Assembly (NCBI GenBank): GCA_001939145.1
Contig: LSRX01000126.1
Location: 272,699 to 336,698 of the forward strand
Length of the DNA: 64,000 bases
Origin: Symbiodinium microadriaticum
Lineage: Eukaryota; Sar; Dinophyceae; Suessiales; Symbiodiniaceae
Direction of reading: 5' to 3'
Each line of letters starts with the position of its first letter. Position 1 is the first letter of the stretch. The position numbers and the translations under genes are program-made. Shown here one piece after another: positions 22,482-33,904 of the stretch. The notes under the pieces were generated by a model. That model made no database searches, was not told the DNA's origin, and saw only the letters and a list, made by a program, of their open reading frames with translations.

Positions 22482-24112
22482 ATGCTGAAGCGTCTCCGGC
22501 ACCATGCGGCGAAATTTCACCGGCATGCGAACAAGCCGCGAGTTGTCCGAAAGTACGTAGCTGCTGCTGAGCATTTCGGGAAGGCGGAAGTGCGACAACA
22601 CGCAGCCCATGTGGCTGCATGGGTGGCCTATGCACCCGAAGATCGAATTCCGGATGTTTCTGAGCTCCGGCTCCTTGCCCAACTCGTGAGAAAGTTGGGT
22701 TCGGGCCCTTTGCCTGCGCGCCTTCGCTTGGTCCTGCCGGCAGCGCAAAGAAGTCTGCGATCCTACACTTCAGCCAGCGACGAATGGGAGGCAGTGGTGG
22801 GGTTTAGTGACACTTGTGCAGCCTGATTCTTGTGCTTCCATGAACAGTCTTTGCAATCGAGCCCTACAGTGCCTTACAACCCCAGACTGCATGACAGAGC
22901 TACCGTTCAGGGTTTAAGGGACCGCATGCTGTCCAACAGTCGTGCAACCCACAGGTGGCCAGGAGCTATCTTCAAAAGCGATTGGCACGCCTGCGATGTT
23001 GTGCTGAATCCACGCCGCAGATCGAAGAAGCTCCGGCAACTCCAACCGTTTCATCGGAGAAGAATAAGAAGGATGCCAGTGGTGGTGGTAGCGTTTCTGG
23101 TCCAGAGGCCATCTTCAGGAGCATGAACAGGTGGGCGAACATGCGGCTTGAAGAGAAGTCCAAATGCTTGGAGGAAGCGGCAGCTGTTGTGGGAAGCCTC
23201 GACAGCAACACCTGCCAGACAAAACTGTGTGAAGTAGTGTCTCAAGCCGTGGGTGCCCTTGCACCCCCACGCGCAGCTTGTGAGCTGGCGCAGCCAGCCT
23301 CTGGCATTGGCGAAGTCGACGGCTGCTTTAGTGCGGAGGAGGCTGGACCGTCCCTGAACATGCAGCGGCGGACGAGGAAACTGTTGCTCAAGGCTCTCCG
23401 TGCGTGGCGGTCCCAAGGCTTTGATCCCAAGCTCATTCAAGAGGAGCTGCGTTATCTCCAGAAGCTTTTTGACGATTTCGAAGCAAAGCGTGGCGACCTT
23501 CCAGGGGCTGCATCGGCATCTGTATGGCTGGCCATCAGGCAAGTCGTGGGGGAGCTGCAGATGATTGAAGATAGCATAGTCGACGAGGTGCAAGCTCCGG
23601 AGTCTATCAGAATCAACAGGCAAGCTGTCATGGAAGATGTGATGGTTGCACTGGGTGGGCAGGCCACGCTGAAGCAGCTGGTGGCTTACGTGGAGCAGCA
23701 TCCGGAAGATGTCGAGGAGTCGGAGGTGTTAGCCAAGCGCCTCCGTCGCAGTGGTGGAAGTGATTTCTTCGCGTTCAAAGGAAAGACGAAAGATGGGCAG
23801 GCCATTTACGGCCTCGGAGAGTGTCGACCGAAAGGCGTTCGGAGGCAACGTCGTGGCTTTGCCGCCAGGACGCATGTGACAGAGCTGGGCTGCGAATGCC
23901 TTGGGCCTTCCAGGCAACATGCAGAGGAAGCGAGCCGAGACTATGCCCGGCTGCAGGCGTGGAAGGCTACGTTGTCCCCGACGGCTTTGCTGGAGCGAGT
24001 GCGGCGCTGGAAGGGTGCCCGAATCACCAGTGCGAAGCGGCTAGATGGCAGGATAACGAAACATGGACCGCAAGGGAGAACCGAGAGGTATCAGAATCAT
24101 TCATGTCGCTGA
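22482..24112 (+). CDS. Unknown protein of about 488 aa, exons 22482-22790 and 22955-24112
   Basis: Two long open frames join in phase over a 164-base intron (TGGGAG|GCAGTG ... CCACAG|GTGGCC), giving ...SDEWE|VARSYLQKRLARL. The N-terminal part is basic and alanine-rich (KRLRHHAAKF, KYVAAAEHFGKAEV). The middle is rich in amphipathic helices (RKLLLKALRAW, LIQEELRYLQKLFDDFEAKR). Around 23640-23810 a stretch GGQATLKQLVAYVEQHPED, then RRSGGSDFFAFKG, resembles a winged-helix fold (helices, a strand pair and a conserved Phe), but I cannot assign a named domain. The C-terminus is very basic. This suggests a nuclear or nucleic-acid-binding role as a guess only. In-frame stops bound it upstream (near 22445); an earlier exon cannot be excluded. 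It has the longest exon in the window after chlP. Confidence 0.7.
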
Positions 24113-27100
24113 AGCGGTTCAATATGACCAGTGCTGTCACATGCAATCGGGCAAGCTGCGCGGCAGTGATTATTAAGACAGACTACTCGACAAGCCGCGT
24201 GATAAGGGCTTCTACCCTGGATCTGTGTATTTCCACCCCACCTTGACCTTCAACATCAAGCACTGATACCCGAACACTCGAAACCTTAAGTCCTACACAC
24301 CACAAGCCTGATTCGCCAACAGGCGAGCCACTGCGGAGCCGAACTGCTTGAGGCTTCCGGTTGTTGGGCACAGCAAGTGTGGCGTTCTTTTTCAGGGGCG
24401 GATAGAATCTCTGCAAGTTTGTGCTCGTTCTGTACGGCCTCTCTACTTTGGGTGTATGGCTTCCGGGGCCTAGGGCCCCTTTCTGGGGTTCGGGCAAGAG
24501 GGATCCTCGTGGATAAAGGTTTAGCATGGTCGGCTGCATGATCAAGGCCACACTTTCAGATGTATTTGCTTGACCTCCTGGCTTAACTTGTTCTTGGACT
24601 TCCTGTACAGTTCAAACCAATGAGAAGTTCGTGGAGCTTGGTCTCCAACTGCTTTGATGAAACGTCCAAGCAAGTGTCTGTACATGTCCTGTTCCTAGAG
24701 CGACATAGGAGCCTGCCAAAATGTAACAGAACAGTCGTACCCCATGCCCGAGAATCCAGCCTTTGGTACCTGGCTGATTCTAGGGTTTAGATGCAGGGTT
24801 TGAGGTTTGGCGGTTTAAGGTGGGGAGATTACAACGTGGGTTGAGGCCAGGATGCAGCATTCTTGTTGATGGCCGGTGGTGAAGCCCAGTGAAGCCACTC
24901 TTAACGCCTCAACCGCGGGCTCTTGTCGGATTTACTAAGGTGAGAAGCTCAATTCCCTAGCAGCCGAACCGCAACTACTGGGCTTGATGGCCAAGGTGCT
25001 GTTATATCTACCCTTTCAAGATAACAGAAGTAGCAAGGAATGGCGACACTAGTCCGACTAGTCCTCGTCGTAGAGAACACGCTAGGAATGACCAGCCATC
25101 GGCAGTAATCACATCTCCCTGCTAGAAGCAACGACCGATCGAGACTGAAACTGGCTGATCAGGCTCATGAATTGTATACCTGTACGTCTACCCGGATTGA
25201 ATCACGAAGCTGCAATGTCCCTGGCCATGCAAATCAACGCCTGAGCCTGCTTCAGAAAGCCAGCAGTAGGGAGCGGCTCCTTGCATGAATTGATATTTTT
25301 TAGTATTATGTATTTATGTATTTATAATATCGAATTACAATGCATTGTTTTGAACTATTTTCTTATATTTAATGATTTTAATTGATCCCTATTGAGTATC
25401 TCTCATGCGCAGGTTGAAGGCTACACCAACCCCCTGACTACCAGTCTGCCGGGAGGCGCCGGGTGTCGGTTCTCAGCCACACGGTGTCGGAATAACAGCA
25501 TGGGTAGTAATATGCTCGCAGCGACTAATCGAGGACAGCTCGGAAGCAGAGTATTTGTGGCTCAAAAAAAGGAACACAAAAATCGCCACAGTGTTTGTGC
25601 TGCACGACGAGGTGTCGAGTCCTGAGCCTGAAGCTATCACCTGCGTCCGAACGCAAATCCCTGGGACTGTCCCCCAACCCTGACGAACTCGCCGAAGCTG
25701 AATCCGTCTAAGTTCTTGGAGCTGCCCCACTGCCTTCGATTGCAACGCCTAAATCATCAAACTGTGCTGTCCCCTACAGAGGCGCTGCAAATCGCTCGTA
25801 CTCCTTCGGAACAGGCCGGGTTTCCCGGGGCCCTTGAGGTTTGGGGTTGAAGTCGCCAGGCTTCGAACTCTTTCGGCAGAGGATGAGCATGATGTCTGTT
25901 CGGCGTGGCTTTTTTTGGGGACTGCAGGGTTCTGGGTTTTTTTTGGGCTCTTCACTTTGGCCTCCTTCTATCAGGCTTCCACAAGGGTGATGTGGGTTTC
26001 GTAAGGGTTCTGTTCGCTCAGGATTCAAGTCTTCAGTATAGTATTCAGTATAGTATCACAGGCTTGGGGCTTGATAACATGGCATGGCGATGAGTTTAAG
26101 GCTTGTCGTTCCTTGGGGGCTTCGGATCTCTGGAGAATCGGATCTCGTAATCCTGCACGCGGCTGGAATCGATCGCTGAGCCCTCGGATCGGAAACCAAG
26201 CCTGAACCCATCTCAGGTATCACCTCCTGCGCTGTAGCCCTGACCCCTGTCAAGTCCGCAAGCACTTAAACAGACTCCTATCAAAGGGTCCATAAACCCT
26301 GTAAGAACTCCGAAAAAGCAAAACCTAGCCACAAGAATGCCTTTCGGGCTGGGGCACCTGGCTAGCTTTTGTGGACAGGATCTTGATCCGTGTGGATTTT
26401 ACGGCGGTTCGGCGTGGCCTTATGCTTGCATCCTTACAAGCTTGGGACCAACCGTAGCAATTCTAGAACACCGAGAACACAAGCACACGTTTGAGGTTTA
26501 TAGAGTTTAGGGCGTAGCTTCGAGTTCTGTCGTTCATGAGGGTCTCAGGCTCAAGGCTCGGACCCATGGCGCAGGCCTTGCTGGAAATGTGTCGCTTGGG
26601 CCTGCACCTCAGACTGTGGGGCTGCAAGAAGCCAGGACCCTCGAAGAGTACCTATGCCTTCTTTGCACCGAAAAACCTTGCTCTAAGTGGTCAAGGCTCT
26701 TGCATGGCAACCCGGTGCTTAGCAGGGATCTTCTCTCTCTTCGGTCCTCGTCGGTCAGCCCGATGTGGGAGGTTTGAGCGAAGGGCTGAGCGAATGGTAG
26801 TATTCAAGGAACCCGTGTGTTTTTGCTGAATCGCTGAGCCCACCACGACCAGCCTGAACCCCAAACCGGGGCTCCGAGGTGTAGGCAGAACTTGAGAAAG
26901 CGCTTGTAGTTCATGACTTGAGTCACATGAGCCAGAGAGACTTATAATTCTAAGATCATTTATCCCGTCTGGCTGAGCCGCTTTGCTCAAGCACCTCTGC
27001 CGGTAGTGGCCGCAGAGCAATGAAGGTGCTTCACTACTGTAGCATTGCCTTTGAGGCCGTCAAGAGCCTAGGTGGCACTTTGGGATCATACACTATAAGC

Positions 27101-27184
27101 TTTCATGAAACCCCTTCTGGCCCCATGGAGCCCTATAATCCCTCTAGAAGTCACGAAACCCTCAAGATGTCTAGTATTCGTCAG
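24113..27184. other. Mostly non-coding stretch before the GST-like gene
   Basis: No secure gene. There is an AT-rich patch (25290-25385). Possible coding islands: 25406-25490 (VEGYTNPLTTSLPGGAG after GCGCAG) and 26535-26770, where a frame with ATG at 26566 reads MAQALLEMCRLGLHLRLWG and STYAFFAPKNLALSG; the AFFAP word recalls a plastid-leader motif and this could be the targeting exon of the GST-like gene downstream. Neither is proven. Confidence 0.35.
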
Positions 27185-30100
27185 GAAGGTCCCCGTCCTT
27201 GGGAGAGTGGCGGAAGTGGCAACCGCCTCCCTGGCGGGCTGCTTCCGGGGCTTCAGCGGCGGCTGGGCCGCCAGTGGCCTGGAGAAGTGCCAGCGACCTT
27301 CCAAGCCCCGTGGTTTCTCCTACAATATTTTTGGGTTTCTCACGAGCAGGAAAACTAGTTTCTCAAGACTTGACGATTCAAGAAGCCTTTTATTGGCGTT
27401 TCCATATGTATGGGCGGTGAAGGCTTTTGAAGCTCTATGAGTTCGAAGGCTGCCCTTTTTGCCGAAATGTGCGAGAGACCATTTCCGTCCTCGCCCTGGA
27501 TGTAGAGATCTACCCCTGCCCTCGATCGACTCTCAAAGCCTACGGCGTCGTCGAGAACTCGCGCTTCAGGGAGGAAGTCACGAAGTTGGGAGGCAGAAGC
27601 GGACCGCGGCAAAATCTCTGCGTTTTTTTGGCCTGAAGTGCGAAAGGTTGGGGATTCATCTAAGCTGCGTTCATAGTCATAGTAACAGGCAAGCAGATGT
27701 ACCCCTTCCTCGTGGACGAGAACACGGGAGTTCGCATGAACGAGTCTGCCGAGATTACTGCCTACCTTTGGAAGACCTACGGATCCGAGGAGGGGAAAAT
27801 GAGGTTTCAGGGTTGAGGGTTCAGGGGTTTCCGCTCGAAGGCCGATACCAAACCTCATGGGACCCTTATGAAACCCTTATTGAAGGAAGCTGCAAAACCT
27901 GCTGTCTGACCGAACCTTTAAAGGAATCTTCAACCCCCCTCAAAAAAAAATCTAAACCCCAAACCCTAAACCCCTAAATCCCTAAACCCCTAAGCCCTGA
28001 ACCCCTAAGCCCTAAACCCCTAAACCCTATAAAACCCAATCGGCTCGAGAGCCTTCCTTGAGGCGACCGAGCCCTGGACCTACTGGCTGGGGCGGAAGCT
28101 GGCCTTTCCTCCCTTGACGCTTTCCTGCTGATCCCGAAGGCTCCATGTACCCACATAGTATGTACTTATACAAGCCTTAGGTGCTTCAAGGCCTAAGTCT
28201 ATATGCTATATATATATATATATATATCGGTACATGGAGCCTCGGGGGATTGTTCTTGAGGAGTGTGTTTTCGAATCAGATTTGTTGGGAAGTATACACA
28301 AGGCACACGCTCAGTTTGAACACTGTTGTACTGGGTCTCGGGGGCTGGCTTACAGGCTCGTCCCAGTGAAGCGTTGAGGGTTTAGGGGGTTGAAGTCTAG
28401 GAACTGGGCTTAGGATTTGGGGGTTTTCGGGCGACTTAGAGGCTTTGGGCTCAGAGGCGTAGAGTTCCCGTTTTGTATCGGTTGGTATCAAGAGATGTCC
28501 GGATGTTCCGTCTTTTTTTGGGACCGCATGCAGACGCATATCGGCATCCCAGCCATAATGAAGTGTGCAAGCTTGGTTTGAGGTGTGGGGCTTTGTGAAC
28601 AATCTTGGTCAGGTAGCTCGAATCCTTTGTTTTCTAACAGTTGTCCGGATGACCCTCAGCAGCAAACGAGTTAAGTCCCGAAACTCTGAAGCCAACCCCC
28701 AGACAGCAGACACTATGTCCAGGGCCATCAACCCTGAGCGATGCAGAGCCTTAATGCGAAATCCTAGACCGCATAACCCCCGATGCTCTGCCTAATGTGG
28801 TACCAGCTTTCCTGGCGTTGGATGCCTCTCCAGGCATGCGAGCCCCGCAGAAAGGGAGTTCAAGAACAAACCCTCAATGCTGTCGAAATTGTCCCAAGCC
28901 TTCAGAAACACAAAACTAAACCAAAAGCCGTAGCTTCTTGAAGCCTTTGTGCTCTAAACCGGAACCCAAACTGTAAACCCTCAAGTCAGGATGTTCTTCC
29001 CAGCGCTTTGCCGGCCGTCGCCTCGCGGCTTTTTTAGGCGGAGGGCGGGAAGAGCAACATAAGGCCTATATGACATTTGTAGTTTGCAGCTTTCTTGGCC
29101 TAAGGCCAAGCAGTGCTCAGATTTTCATTGCTTGTGCGTTTCGGGGCGTTGGCCGGTAAGAAGCCTAACGCTTCAAACCCTACAGTAAGCCACCGCAAGT
29201 TGCAAGCCAGACCAAGATGACCAGCGCTGGTCTGCAAAGACTCTACCCATAGGCCCCTAAGTAGTTCCTTTTTATGTTTTATATTTAGAATCCTATATAA
29301 GGTAATCCCAAAACGGAACTACTTAGGGGCCTATGGGTATAAGGTTCCCCTCAACCCTAAAAAGCCCCGAGCCGAGGCTTCAACACGGAGTGCTCCGTGT
29401 GCCCAGCAAGCCCCCGCAGCAGCCCCTGGAGTCTCGGGGCTGCAAGCAAGGTGCAAGGATGCCAGCGTTGCTGAGCGCTAGTATACTATACTTAATGGTT
29501 ATGTTATATAGTTGTATAGTTATATAAGCGATTATTATAGTAGTATTATATTATATTACTACTAATCATCGCTACTGTTAGTGCTACTTGTGCTAGGAAT
29601 GCCGAAACTTCTCCGCAAGGCTTTGGGGCAATGAGGGCTCGCCCTTCGTGCGACTGGTACGGGAGGCGCTATGTTGCCTCGAGCTGCGCCGTGGCTTTCA
29701 GACTTGCGGCTCGCGTGGTTGGGAACTGAACGTTCAGTTTTCAGGATTTCGGGAGTTGTTTGTTTATAAGGTTCGGGAATGTTATTTATAGGTGTAAGGT
29801 TCAACGGAGCTGAGCCTCGAACTAGAGCCGTAATAGCGGTACTGCCGTTTCGGGCAACTGCAGCAAAGGCCCTACGTCCTGCGGAATGTGCCGCATGGAG
29901 AGGTGGCTTTGCGCGAACAGCAGTGCTTCAGCGGCGGTTTCTGACATTGAGTCGCGGTTGAAAGATCGAAGCATCTTGGGTTCCTCGAGCATTGTCGCCG
30001 CTCGGATTAGGGGTTTAGGGTTTCGGTCCCTGGACGAAGGAGCTCGCCACACCGAACCCTAGAAACCTCGAACTCTGAAGTTTCAAACTCAGACTCAGAT

Positions 30101-31877
30101 CCTAAGCGTCTCTAGGGACTGATCAATCACACATGCTTAGAGGCTCAGCCCCAAAGCTTAGAGTGTTGATTGAATCGGTTTAGGGGTCGGTTAACCCTGA
30201 ACATCGTGTATGTATTTCGCAATCTAATTTCTCCATCCCTCAGCCCTAAACCAGTGTCCATGGTACAGTAGCCTCATCGTCGACTTGTCATTGCCTACGT
30301 CGTTTCCGGTGAGGGGTGTAGGGCCCAAGACCAGTTCACCCCAAGCCGAAACGTTGCACTAGTGTAGATACCGACGGAACAGCAAACAATTAAGTGACTA
30401 ATTAGGTCAATTACATACGAAGGTGTGCGGACTTTTCTCTGTGTGTATAAATTTTGCGTCGGTATAGATGCGCATGCAATTTCCTGCATGCGTGCATAAG
30501 TCATGCGTATCGGTATGCACACACATATACATCTGATATGTACGTATGCATGCATATATGCATGCATGCATGCACGTATGTATGCATGCATGTACATATG
30601 AATATTGCATGCATGTATATATGTATGTATTTTTGTATGTACATGTATGCATGTATGCATGCATGTACGTATGTATGCATGCATGCATGTATGTATGTAT
30701 GTACGTATGTACGTATGTATGTATTTGTGTATGTATGTATATGTGTACGTATGTAGGTATGTATGTATGGATGGATGGATGGATGCATGTATGTATATGT
30801 GTTCGAGCGCATGAATGCGTGCGTGTGTGCAGTATGTGTCTGTATGTGCGCATGCTTGATTGTATGTACATATGCATGTGATGATGTTCATATGTGTGCA
30901 TGCATGCATGCATGCATGCATGGATGGATGGATGGATGGATGGATGGATGTATGTATGTATGTATGTATGTATGTGTGTATGTATGTATGTATGTATGTA
31001 TGCATGCATGCATGTATGTATGTATGTATGTAAGAATGTAAGAATGTATGTAACTATGTAACCATGTAGTTATGTAGCTATGTAGCTCTGTAATGCAAGT
31101 CTATTGTGCATGTATATATATGTATATATAAACAATATATGTCGTATATGCATGTTTAGTACACATCTGTACGGACATACACACCACAACGGCGAGAGCG
31201 AGAGAGAGGCATGTAAAACACATCGCGCAGGTGAAGAATCGAACGGAGTTCCGGGAGAAATACGGCCACTTACTGTCCAGCGCTCGCAACGCGGTCGGAG
31301 CGGTGCAGGTGCCCTTCCTCCGTGACCCGAACACAGGGAGGGACATTCTGGAGCCCCTTGGCCTAACGCCTGAAAGCTCAGGGGACAGGCGTTTAGGCCC
31401 AAACACAGAGCTTTCTAAGGTCCAGGGTGAATTTGAGATGCATTGATCTTCGAGCCCGGGTTTAAGATTGAGGATTAAGAGTTTTGTTGGGATTTTTCGA
31501 GGGTGAAGGCCGGGGTAACTGGTGCGGCGTGTCTGGTATGATGGTGTAAGAGGTGAGAGACTGTCTGGGACTGGGTTTGAGGACGGAGTTCCTAGAAAAT
31601 TATACGGTTCGCGGTGCGCTCTACCATGTTGGTCGCGTGTCAGAAATCAGGCTTGTGTGTGCGATCCGCAACGCGATAGCAGTCTTGATACGTGCAACAA
31701 GCCCTTGCGTAATTGTCGACTGATAGACTGTTCCGTGACAAGTCTCCTGGTAATAGGTGCACATCCTGTCCAAGTTTATCTGACATGGCCACAACTTTCG
31801 GGAAGCAGCCATGTGTGCCGAGGAGCAGCGACATCGTCGACTACCTCTACAAAACCTACCAGGAGCTCACTGTCTAA
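27185..31877 (+). CDS. Tandem GST N-domain (thioredoxin-fold) protein, nine exons, 5' end missing
   Basis: Exons: 27185-27304, 27423-27592, 27689-27803, 28050-28126, 29391-29430, 29620-29685, 29869-29902, 31231-31352, 31823-31877. All phases agree and give 265 residues ending in TYQELTV. Domain 1 starts LLKLYEFEGCPFCRNVRE (CxxC motif) and ends YPFLVDENTGVRMNESAE...YLWKTYG. A linker with PSKPPQQPLE leads to domain 2, LWGNEGSPFVRLVREALC...PYVLRNV...VPFLRDPNTG...SSDIVDYLYKTYQ. This is the two-domain GST/glutaredoxin-like family found in plastids of plants and algae and in cyanobacteria; its substrate is not known. In domain 2 the CPFC motif is SPFV, so both cysteines are gone. Introns are 96-1328 bases: donors GC (five) and GT (three), acceptors AG. 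The longest intron holds a 580-base GTAT-type microsatellite; intron 4 holds a small inverted-repeat element. Upstream exon(s), probably a targeting leader, were not identified. Confidence 0.92.
27804..28049. repeat. GST-gene intron 3 with opposed telomere-like ends
   Basis: The intron opens with GTTTCAGGGTTGAGGGTTC and closes with a run of CCCTAAA-type heptamers (about 27955-28030) just before the CTCGAG acceptor. Both splice sites are fixed by protein homology, so this is the clearest proven example of G-rich heptamers at the donor end and C-rich ones at the acceptor end. Confidence 0.85.
29243..29340. mobile_element. Small inverted-repeat element, family 1 copy 2
   Basis: Left end CTACCCATAGGCCCCTAAGT, right end ACTTAGGGGCCTATGGGTA: a nearly perfect inverted repeat around a core with ATATTTAGAATCCTATATAA. 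It sits inside intron 4 of the GST-like gene, 50 bases before the acceptor of exon 5. Confidence 0.9.
30480..31062. repeat. Long GTAT/GCAT tetranucleotide satellite
   Basis: About 580 bases of imperfect GTAT, GCAT, GGAT and GTGT units, within intron 7 of the GST-like gene. Open frames on both strands here (runs of Tyr, Val, Cys, Met or of His, Ile, Thr) are produced by the repeat and are not genes. Confidence 0.95.
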
Positions 31878-32194
31878 CGGTGTCCCTAAACCCGGAATCG
31901 CTGACAGTCGTGCGAACGCAGGCTCGGTGCATTTCCCGGAGAGCCCAGTAACCTCCTGAATCATGGAATACATCTCAAGTCACAGCAAGAAGCCCTACAA
32001 AATTCAAGTGTTGGGCTCTACTAGTTATTAGTATGTCCCTGACACCGGAACCCGAGTCCAAACTCCGAAACCCACAGGCCGCAAAGAGCTTTAAACCCTC
32101 AGCCTGAAACTCTATAGTGTTAAGGGTAACAGACTTAAACAAGTATGATATAACTGTATCATTCAGTATGTTATACCCCCCCCCCAAACCCAAG

Positions 32195-32326
32195 TCTTTC
32201 GACCCGACCCCGCCTCCAAAAAACAAGAGCAAGAGAGGCAAACTCGACTAGGACCAGGCGCGTCTCACCGAGACCTGGTTGGACTTCGCTCCGCCGAAGA
32301 AAGCTGTTGGGCCGAAGGCTGACTGA
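32195..32326 (+). CDS. Small coding-like terminal segment with an in-frame TAG
   Basis: After CCCAAG, one frame reads SFDPTPPPKNKSKRGKLD, then TAG, then DQARLTETWLDFAPPKKA and VGPKAD, then TGA. Both halves have coding character. Either the second half is a terminal exon starting at the CTAG acceptor (32252), with the first half belonging elsewhere, or the first half is a terminal exon and the rest is a relic. An ATG at 31961 opening MEYISSHSKKPYK might be a start exon. Gene not recognised. Confidence 0.4.
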
Positions 32327-32349
32327 GATGGGAGCGCCATCTTCTCCCT

Positions 32350-32449
32350 GGCTCTTGGTAGGGAATGGGGGACTGGATCCCTATGATAGTCCCTTAAGGT
32401 CCCCTATAGTAGTCCCAAAAACCGTTCCTCCATTCCCTACTAAGAACCA
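32350..32449. mobile_element. Small inverted-repeat element, family 2
   Basis: Left end GGCTCTTGGTAGGGAATGGG; right end CCATTCCCTACTAAGAACC, its near reverse complement. The core has paired words around ATAGTCCC and ATAGTAGTCCC. It is 100 bases long with no coding capacity and looks like a MITE. Confidence 0.75.
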
Positions 32450-32761
32450 GTCAGTCTTCTGAGCTTCGTAGTTTCTAGGATCTTCGGCAGGTTTCTGTCG
32501 CTGCCGTAATCACGGCAACCCTGAGCCATAAATGCCTCCCTGACACCCACAGTAGAACCTGAACCCGCTGGACCCCAAAACTCTGCGAGCTTTCCTGCGC
32601 AAGTGGAAATCTATACACTTCCGCGAGTGCGGGCATCCCGTCGGGCAGGCATAGGTCGCCCTTCTTCGGGATCCTCAGGATTCGACATGTGTAGGTCAAG
32701 TTTAGGTTGAGGGTTCAATTACGTTTAGGGAATTGGTGGAGGCCTTCTGAAATAGATTATG

Positions 32762-32854
32762 ATGTTCGGGGGGTTAAGGATGTTCGACCCAGGGACTGCG
32801 TTCAACGAGTTCTACGGACTTTGGATCGGGGGCCGAGGGTACCGTGCCTTCTAG
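32762..32854 (+). CDS. Possible terminal exon, unknown
   Basis: The frame reads MFDPGTAFNEFYGLWIGG, then RGYRAF and a stop. A CCCAG acceptor at 32791 would give an exon starting in TAFNEFYGLW. Residue choice (aromatic-rich FNEFYGLW) looks real, but no family could be named. Confidence 0.3.
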   Translation: MFGGLRMFDPGTAFNEFYGLWIGGRGYRAF

Positions 32855-33138
32855 GCTCTTTATCTCACCAAAATAGGCCCTTTGACTGTTCGTGCTTCAC
32901 GATATCTAAGACGAAATAGCCGTGCCCTTGTAGCCGCCTTTTGGTCGTCACCTGCCCTCTCCGCCCTACCGCCCCTATGTCCCCGGCCAGGGCGCACGGT
33001 TTTCACTCCTCTCTTTTGTCTTTCATGCCATGTCGCCCACCTTGTCCACTCCGCCCTTCGACGGAAGGCTTTGCTAGGCACAGGAATCCTTTTCGGCAGC
33101 ATTCCTTTTTATTAAACATTATTAGAGCCCCTCTGGAA

Positions 33139-33363
33139 TTAGGGTTTTGGGTTTTGTGTCTGTGAGCCTTCGACGGATGTCTCGTCCCACATAGACAGTG
33201 CTGGTGTTCTGCGGTCCCAGTTCGAAAATCGATGCGCGCTGGATCTATCGTAGACTTCTGAATAGCTCAACCCACAGCCATTGCAACTATTGGAGATGGC
33301 CCTAGCCGACAACATTCTCCCCCAGTCCACATGGATTGTTATGGGGCGGTGCGCCCCGGTCAC
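33139..33363 (-). CDS. Coding-like segment on the minus strand, unknown
   Basis: Reading the minus strand from 33363, one frame gives RPITIHVDWGRMLSAR, then SNSCNGCGLSYSEVYDR and HRFSNWDRRTPALSMWDE. Composition looks protein-like but there is no recognised motif; it may be a decayed gene or element fragment. Confidence 0.2.
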   Translation of the reverse strand: MTGAHRPITIHVDWGRMLSARAISNSCNGCGLSYSEVYDRSSAHRFSNWDRRTPALSMWDETSVEGSQTQNPKP

Positions 33364-33850
33364 CCCTCAGAGTCTGGACGATCCAGGCCCAGGGACAGCG
33401 TGACAGATAGCCATCATGAAGACGAACAGGAACGAGGGATCTTCTGGTTTGTGCGATGGAGAGGATGCTGATGCTGGCGATGACGATGGCTAACGTCCAT
33501 GATGTCCGTGGTCATGGATCCTGATGCGAGTGTTGCTGGAAACGTGTGCCCCACTTGCCTTCAATTGGATGTCGAATGTGGGTCGGACTGACTTTCCTCC
33601 CTATCCTATGATACTCTACAGTCCTTCGAGACACGAACATGTATACAAAGCTCGCAAATTCGGGCCCTTCAACCTATCAGCCCAGCCCCAACTCGAACGC
33701 TTTAAACTTCTTGATCAAGACTGTATCAATGTTTCAACCAGTTTTTCGCTACCGTGAAAACCCAACACCCAAGCTTCCGGCATGTTGCGATTTGCTCGAG
33801 CCCGCCTCGCCCGGCCCTTTCACCTGCACTCCCCCCGCACCCTTGTCGCC

Positions 33851-33904
33851 ATGTCCGGTGCGCTCTTCTGGGCCTTCCTCTGCAGCCTCCATGGAGCCAC
33901 GGAG
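33851..33904 (+). CDS. Possible signal-peptide start exon
   Basis: ATG in a favourable context (CGCCATGTCC) opens MSGALFWAFLCSLHGATE, a classic short secretory signal core, and meets a GT donor (GGAG|GTGTAG); heptamer-like gggtttaggg words follow at 33935-33960. As the next proven exons belong to a peroxiredoxin (from 35766), this may be its leader exon for the ER-to-plastid route; connecting exons were not found. Confidence 0.45.

Noticed and set aside
30295..31041. Long open frames on both strands rich in His/Ile/Thr or Tyr/Val/Cys/Met
   Set aside because: Produced by the GTAT/GCAT satellite, whose 4-base unit avoids stops in all frames.
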